The notes under the pieces were generated by a model that saw nothing but the letters and a program-made list of their open reading frames with translations, did not search any database and was not told the DNA's origin. This document shows positions 7,510-10,997 of a stretch of 10,997 nucleotides of DNA, piece by piece. Made by a program: the position numbers and the translations under genes. This DNA comes from an uncultured Eubacteriales bacterium (lineage in GTDB: Bacteria; Bacillota; Clostridia; Christensenellales; Pumilibacteraceae): contig USBU01000024.1 in NCBI GenBank assembly GCA_900553005.1, forward strand, positions 1 through 10,997, written 5' to 3'. Position 1 is the first letter of the stretch, and every line of letters begins with the position of its first letter.

Positions 7510-7538
7510 GGAAACAAAAATATGGAGAAATTGTTTCC
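7510..7538 (+). promoter_or_regulatory. Candidate TetR operator: perfect 8-bp inverted repeat
   Basis: GGAAACAA (7510-7517) and TTGTTTCC (7531-7538) are exact reverse complements separated by 13 bases, centre to centre 21 bp or two helical turns. The site directly abuts the -10 box, covers the expected transcription start and brackets the GGAG at 7524-7527. A bound dimer here would block transcription. The same bases could also fold as an mRNA hairpin with the Shine-Dalgarno in its loop. The operator role is inferred from position. Confidence 0.55.
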
Positions 7539-7540
7539 TG

Positions 7541-8017
7541 ATGAAAGAAAAAATCATAGAGTTATCGATTTCAGGTCTGCAAAAGCACGGTTTGCGTTTT
7601 TCGATCGACGAAATAGCGAAATCTCTGCGGATATCGAAAAAAACAATTTATAAATACTTCCCCGGCAAGGAAGATCTGGCCTCCGCCGTTTATGAAAAAT
7701 TTTACTCTGATACCAACAGCCTGCTGGACGATCTGCTTGCGCCCGGCACGGCCGCAAAATTTTCTGAACTTTTGGCAATATACTATCGCTCGTATTGCAT
7801 GATAAAAAAAGAAATTTTTAACAAATACGCTTTAAACGACGCAATACGCACGGTTGCGGCTTCCGCGCATGAACGCGTCTGGCAAAGAATACAATCCAAG
7901 CTGCCCGAGGACGAACGAGACATTGTAAAAAATATAATAGACGGGACTTTTGAAAAATTCGATAAACAACAAGCGTCGATTGACAAAACGCTGACGATTT
8001 TGGAGAGACTGATATGA
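7541..8017 (+). CDS. TetR/AcrR-family transcriptional regulator
   Basis: Predicted DNA-binding repressor of 158 residues. The N-terminal helix-turn-helix is clear: residues 18-46 read LRFSIDEIAKSLRISKKTIY then KYFPGKEDL, the classic TetR pattern in which KxTxYxYFxxKEDL ends the recognition helix. The remaining roughly 110 residues are helical, with no recognisable ligand domain, and are shorter than the usual 140-150. The start at 7541 is chosen because upstream in-frame ATGs overlap the promoter. The Shine-Dalgarno GGAG (7524-7527) is unusually far, 13 bases. The stop overlaps the antiporter start (ATGA at 8014-8017), so the two are translationally coupled and the regulator probably controls its own operon. 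Ligand unknown, perhaps cation or stress related. Confidence 0.88.
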   Translation: MKEKIIELSISGLQKHGLRFSIDEIAKSLRISKKTIYKYFPGKEDLASAVYEKFYSDTNSLLDDLLAPGTAAKFSELLAIYYRSYCMIKKEIFNKYALNDAIRTVAASAHERVWQRIQSKLPEDERDIVKNIIDGTFEKFDKQQASIDKTLTILERLI

Positions 8018-9270
8018 TTACGGATATATTAAGGGTATTTGCCATTATTTGCGTAGCGCTGATTACGGGTAAACTAATATCTAAGCTGAAGCTGCCGGCC
8101 ATACTGGGCTGGTTGATCGCGGGAATAGTTTTCGGACCGTACCTTGTACAGATCGTTTCGTTTGAAATTACCGAAACGCTTGCCTATAAAATATTCATTA
8201 AAATTTTTGAATGCTTCGCGGGCGTGATGATCGGCAGAGAAATAATTTTCAAAAAAATAGCCGGCTCGGGAAAGCAAATAATAGGAATAACAATAATTCA
8301 GTCCATTGGTACTTTTCTATTCGTCTCGCTTGCCTTTGCCGTAACCTTTCTCATCGTCGGTATTCCCGTTTATCTGTCGTTGGTTTTCGGCGGTATTGCG
8401 CTTGCCACCGCGCCCGCTCCGGCATTATCCATAGTCAACGAGTATCATACTGACGGTCCCGTAACAAAAACCCTTATACCCTTGGCCGCCATAGACGACG
8501 TGATCGGCGTTATCGTATTCTTTACCGTGATTTCCGTGATAAGCGCGGTAAAAGGCAGCCAAGCGCTGTCTCCTGCCGCCGCTGTCGGAGTTATATTCCT
8601 TCCATTTATCATAGGAATCGGAACAGGCGTCATTGCCGGTTTCATTTTGCGAAAGATAAAAAACGGGCGTTTAAGCTTTATCGCGTTTTTGCTGGGGCTT
8701 TTATGCTGCATCGCTCTCGGCATAGTTTCCGATTACCTCATTTATCGCTCTTTCAACTTGAATTATCTGCTTATAGGAATGTCGTACAGCTCCGCCGTAG
8801 CCAACCTGATTGATGAGGAGCGTTTGGAGAATATGATGAAAACCTATACTCCTCTGCTCGATATTTCGCTCGTAATCGTTATCGTGAACTTAGGTATGCC
8901 GCTGGACTACCGTCTGATTACCGGCGCAGGTATTTTTACAGTTGTTTACATTGTGTCGCGCGCAATCGGAAAAATCGGCAGCTCATACCTGGGCGGCAAA
9001 ATCACAAAAGCTGAACCGACCGTCACAAAATATCTGGGATTGACATTGCTGCCGCATTCCGGCGTATCGCTTGTTTTTACCGGAATAGCCGTAAACGCAT
9101 TTAACGCAATAGACCCCGAACTGGCGGCGTTAATCTCCGGAACGATTGTCGCCGCCGCCATCATAAATGAAATCATAGCCGTAATTATAGCCAAAATCGC
9201 ATTTAAAAAAGCAGGTGAAATAAACCCGCCGTTACAAACGCGCGATATACAAGGGCAAACGGAAAATTAA
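8014..9270 (+). CDS. CPA2-type cation/proton antiporter
   Basis: Integral membrane Na+ or K+/H+ exchanger of the monovalent cation:proton antiporter-2 type (Na+/H+ exchanger fold), 418 residues and about 11-13 hydrophobic segments. Seen: N-terminal LPAILGWLIAGIVFGPYL (27-44), a TM4-like unwound stretch ATAPAPALSIV (131-141), the paired acidic residues of AAIDDVIGVI (Asp161-Asp162, the ion-binding site of electrogenic NapA/NhaA-like exchangers), and LPHSGVSLVFTG near residue 350. There is no C-terminal TrkA/RCK or universal-stress domain, only a short hydrophilic tail (about 400-418), so it is membrane-domain only. GGAG (8002-8005) is 8 bases before ATG, inside the end of the TetR gene. The ATGA overlap indicates one transcript. 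Role inferred: sodium or potassium tolerance and pH homeostasis, induced when the TetR protein releases. The transported ion is not determinable here. Confidence 0.9.
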   Translation: MITDILRVFAIICVALITGKLISKLKLPAILGWLIAGIVFGPYLVQIVSFEITETLAYKIFIKIFECFAGVMIGREIIFKKIAGSGKQIIGITIIQSIGTFLFVSLAFAVTFLIVGIPVYLSLVFGGIALATAPAPALSIVNEYHTDGPVTKTLIPLAAIDDVIGVIVFFTVISVISAVKGSQALSPAAAVGVIFLPFIIGIGTGVIAGFILRKIKNGRLSFIAFLLGLLCCIALGIVSDYLIYRSFNLNYLLIGMSYSSAVANLIDEERLENMMKTYTPLLDISLVIVIVNLGMPLDYRLITGAGIFTVVYIVSRAIGKIGSSYLGGKITKAEPTVTKYLGLTLLPHSGVSLVFTGIAVNAFNAIDPELAALISGTIVAAAIINEIIAVIIAKIAFKKAGEINPPLQTRDIQGQTEN

Positions 9271-9479
9271 AAACAAACCGCGTCCCTGGGTGTACGCAAA
9301 AACAAGCTTCCGCGTTGAGGGTTTCAGCTGTAATTAACGAGATCATCGTTCCTTGCATACAAAATATCAGCTGCCGATATTAAATGAAATTTATCCGCAA
9401 TACGGCAAGAGCACGCTGCAGATGCTTTATCCCACAAATAGTACTAACGTAATTTTTGTCATCGTATGAATTTTCGCGC
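9271..9479. other. Non-coding gap between convergent genes
   Basis: About 210 bases between the antiporter stop and the comEB terminator. I find no open frame of useful size with a ribosome site, no tRNA-like fold and no repeat. No convincing plus-strand U-tract terminator stands directly after the antiporter. Confidence 0.5.
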
Positions 9480-9510
9480 AAAAAAACCGGACTGTAAAAA
9501 GTCCGGTTTT
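9480..9510 (-). terminator. Intrinsic terminator of comEB
   Basis: AAAACCGGACT (9483-9493) and AGTCCGGTTTT (9500-9510) are a perfect 11-bp inverted repeat with a 6-base loop. Read on the minus strand, the hairpin runs into seven Ts (9486-9480), a textbook Rho-independent terminator 11 bases after the comEB stop. On the plus strand it ends in only TTTT then ACATTT, so it may also stop the antiporter transcript, less efficiently. Confidence 0.92.
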
Positions 9511-9521
9511 ACATTTATAAA

Positions 9522-9980
9522 CTACAGCTGCTCGATCTCCACCCCGGCTTCCCTCAAAAGTTCCATGGAGAAATCGTCGGGATAACCGTTCCGGTAAACT
9601 ATGCGCACAATTCCGCTGTTAATAATCATTTTTGAACAGATAACGCAGGGCTGATGCGTGCAATAAAGCGTTGCGCCGTCTATGCTTACGCCCATCTTTG
9701 CAGCCTGAATGATCGCGTTCTGCTCCGCGTGCGTCGCATAACACATCTCATGCCTGGTGCCGCTTGGAATATTCAGCTTACGGCGCAAACATTCTCCGCG
9801 GTCTTTACAGCTTAAAATACCGGCGCTGGCGCCGTTATAGCCCGTAGTAAGTATGCGCTTATTTTTAGCGATCACCGCGCCGACCTGGCGGTTTTCCTGA
9901 AAACAGCTGGACCACGCGGCAACCTCCTCCGCCATTTTCAAAAATCTTTCGTCCCATTTGGTACCCTTCATTGCGTCCAT
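9522..9980 (-). CDS. comEB: dCMP deaminase (ComEB family)
   Basis: Zinc enzyme that deaminates dCMP to dUMP, supplying substrate for thymidylate synthesis. It has 152 residues. Zinc/catalytic motifs are complete: HAEQNA (His84, Glu86 as proton shuttle) and PCVIC (Cys112, Cys115). An additional Cys/His set between (Cys58, Cys64, His77, Cys80) fits the structural zinc site of dCMP deaminases and favours this over cytidine or tRNA-adenosine deaminase. The ATG at 9980 is preferred over the in-frame GTG at 9989 because GAGAGGG precedes the ATG by about 8 bases but would overlap the GTG. It is monocistronic, with its own promoter and a strong terminator. The name comEB reflects similarity only; no other competence gene is in view. 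Confidence 0.94.
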   Translation of the reverse strand: MDAMKGTKWDERFLKMAEEVAAWSSCFQENRQVGAVIAKNKRILTTGYNGASAGILSCKDRGECLRRKLNIPSGTRHEMCYATHAEQNAIIQAAKMGVSIDGATLYCTHQPCVICSKMIINSGIVRIVYRNGYPDDFSMELLREAGVEIEQL

Positions 9981-10011
9981 TTTTATCACCCTCTCGCTAT
10001 GTGTCGCGTTA

Positions 10012-10040
10012 ATTATATCACCTCGTTTACGTTTTGTCGA
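10012..10040 (-). promoter_or_regulatory. comEB promoter with extended -10
   Basis: Minus strand: -35 TCGACA (10040-10035, one mismatch), a 17-base spacer, and -10 TATAAT (10017-10012), preceded by TGA to give an extended -10. The predicted start near 10005 leaves a leader of about 25 bases before ATG 9980. Confidence 0.78.
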
Positions 10041-10085
10041 GCGAATTCTCGGCGCTCCGCAGCCGCTTCAGCCTCACAACACGCA

Positions 10086-10116
10086 AGTGCTAGCACTCTC
10101 ATAGTCCGTTTGATAA
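10086..10116 (+). promoter_or_regulatory. CIRCE-like HrcA site upstream of groESL, degenerate
   Basis: The CIRCE consensus is TTAGCACTC-N9-GAGTGCTAA. Here CTAGCACTC (10090-10098, 8/9) is followed after exactly 9 bases by GTTTGATAA (10108-10116, 6/9). The left half is also part of a perfect 12-bp palindrome AGTGCTAGCACT (10086-10097), in effect two half-sites back to back. The site is upstream of the predicted -35, not at the transcription start where CIRCE usually lies. HrcA binding is an inference. Confidence 0.5.
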
Positions 10117-10143
10117 AAATTTTAAAAAACATAGTGAAATTGC

Positions 10144-10172
10144 TTGCCAAAAACATAAAAGTGATATATCAT
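10144..10172 (+). promoter_or_regulatory. groESL promoter
   Basis: TTGCCA (10144-10149), a 17-base spacer (10150-10166), and TATCAT (10167-10172). The expected start near 10179 gives a leader of about 95 bases to groES. The leader holds no obvious second CIRCE copy. Confidence 0.65.
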
Positions 10173-10272
10173 AATAGAGCTTGAAGATAAAAGGCGTTTT
10201 AAAGCGTTTAGGCCGGAATCGTCTTAAATCAAAGCAATTAAGTCAATAATAAAGAAATACGGAGGTATTTTT

Positions 10273-10557
10273 ATGCAAATCAAACCATTGTTTGACAGAG
10301 TTGTCATCGAACCGATCGACGCGGAAGAAAAAACCAAGAGCGGAATCGTTCTTCTTGCCAAGGATCAGGAAAAGCCGCAGATGGCTGCCGTAGTTGCGGT
10401 CGGCCCCGGCGGATTTGTCGACGGCAAGGAAGTAAAAATGGAAGTCAAAGTCGGCGACAGAGTGCTGTGCTCAAAGTATGCCGGCAGCGAATTCAAGGTT
10501 GACGGTAAGGAAGTCACCATTCTGCGTCAGAGCGATATTCTGGCGATAGTCGAATAA
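10273..10557 (+). CDS. groES: Co-chaperonin GroES (Hsp10)
   Basis: Heptameric lid of the GroEL folding chamber in the cytoplasm. It has 94 residues, the normal length. It starts MQIKPLFDRVVIEPIDAEEK, followed by a mobile-loop region with KTKSGIVLLAKDQEKP (about 20-36; the I-V-L tripeptide contacts GroEL), the GPGG turn (residues 44-47), VKVGDRVLCSKYAGSEFKVD (about 58-77), and the C-terminal ILRQSDILAIVE. GGAGG at 10261-10265 is 7 bases before ATG. groEL follows after 20 bases, the standard operon. Confidence 0.98.
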   Translation: MQIKPLFDRVVIEPIDAEEKTKSGIVLLAKDQEKPQMAAVVAVGPGGFVDGKEVKMEVKVGDRVLCSKYAGSEFKVDGKEVTILRQSDILAIVE

Positions 10558-10577
10558 TTACTGGAGGTTAAATCATT

Positions 10578-10972
10578 ATGGCTAAACAGATTAAAACCGG
10601 AGAAGAAGCCAGAAAGGCGCTGGAAAAAGGCGTAAACACGCTGGCTAACACCGTTAAAATTACACTGGGTCCCAAGGGCAGAAACGTTGTGCTCGGCAAA
10701 AAATACGGAGCGCCGCTGATTACCAACGACGGCGTTACCATCGCCAAGGAAATCGAGCTTGAGGACGCTTTTGAAAACATGGGCGCTCAGCTTGTAAAAG
10801 AAGTTTCCACCAAGACCAACGACGTTGCCGGAGACGGCACCACCACCGCCTGCGTGCTTGCTCAGGCAATTATCCGCGAGGGACTTAAAAACGTCGCGGC
10901 GGGCGCAAATCCCATCATCATCAAAAAAGGCATCGCTGCCGCAACCGAAACCGCCGTCGCGCACCTTAAGAC
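10578..10972 (+). CDS. groEL: Chaperonin GroEL, 5' part only (cut by adapter)
   Basis: ATP-driven Hsp60 folding chamber. Only about 132 of the usual 540 codons are present. The frame opens MAKQIKTGEEARKALEKGVN and carries the equatorial-domain ATP site: TLGPKGRNVVL (29-39), TNDGVTIAKEIELED (49-63) and AGDGTTTACVLAQAI (85-99, with the conserved Asp). GGAGG (10563-10567) is 10 bases before ATG. The frame stays open to the window end, but the last 8 codons read CLLYTSDA, which is translated Nextera adapter, not GroEL. The genuine sequence ends at 10972 (base 10973 is ambiguous). The truncation is technical. Confidence 0.97.
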
Positions 10973-10997
10973 CTGTCTCTTATACACATCTGACGCT
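10973..10997. other. Illumina Nextera transposase adapter (artefact)
   Basis: Bases 10973-10991 are exactly the 19-bp Tn5 mosaic end CTGTCTCTTATACACATCT, followed by GACGCT (10992-10997), which is the continuation of the reverse-complemented Nextera read-1 adapter. It is not genomic. Confidence 0.97.

Noticed and set aside
7448..7540. 31-residue extension of the TetR protein from ATG 7448
   Set aside because: It spans the strong TTGTCA-17-TATAAT promoter, and the helix-turn-helix begins correctly from ATG 7541.
9999..10184. 61-codon plus-strand frame before groES
   Set aside because: It covers the comEB and groESL promoters and the CIRCE-like site, has a low-complexity product and no ribosome site.
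10527..10964. 145-codon minus-strand open frame
   Set aside because: Antisense to groEL; the glycine-rich product is typical of a GroEL shadow frame.
1..10997. CRISPR array, insertion sequence, prophage, tRNA or rRNA, or a new defence system
   Set aside because: Reading both strands I found no regularly spaced repeats, transposase, integrase, terminal repeats or tRNA-like cloverleaf. All sizeable genes belong to known housekeeping or transport families.

Overview
This window looks like housekeeping chromosome from a Gram-positive Bacillota, most likely a member of Clostridia. The grounds are the mcsA-mcsB-clpC arginine-phosphorylation/proteolysis operon, a long-form ribosome hibernation factor with its C-terminal dimerisation domain, a ComEB-type dCMP deaminase, strong Shine-Dalgarno sequences and TTGACA/TATAAT-like promoters, several with an extended -10. 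Assignment below class level is not possible from the sequence alone. The last 25 bases are Illumina Nextera transposase adapter, so this is the untrimmed end of an assembled contig.

Layout. Minus strand, 1-6103: pgi (glucose-6-phosphate isomerase, 3' end cut by the window edge), hpf (long form, with its own promoter), then clpC, mcsB and mcsA in one operon read mcsA>mcsB>clpC. No ctsR precedes mcsA, although that is its usual place. A divergent promoter region (6104-6334) separates this from the plus-strand transporter block. That block holds a CaCA-family calcium/sodium antiporter (6335-7351), then a small TetR-type regulator (7541-8017) whose stop codon overlaps the start of a CPA2-type cation/proton antiporter (8014-9270). 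A 250-base non-coding stretch ends in a strong terminator that serves the minus-strand comEB gene (9522-9980). The 10.0-10.27 kb region is again divergent: the comEB promoter faces left, and the groESL promoter with a degenerate CIRCE-like site faces right. groES is complete. groEL is cut after 132 codons by the adapter.

How the genes fit together. Most of the window concerns protein quality control and stress survival: McsA/McsB mark proteins with phospho-arginine for ClpC(P), GroESL refolds proteins and HPF stores idle ribosomes. The two antiporters handle cation homeostasis, and the second appears to be under local TetR control. The most distinctive non-coding signal is a perfect 8-bp inverted repeat lying just downstream of the TetR-gene -10 box and around its Shine-Dalgarno. 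I do not see a clearly new multi-gene system. The useful observations are regulatory (TetR operator candidate, displaced CIRCE-like site, missing ctsR) and one assembly artefact.
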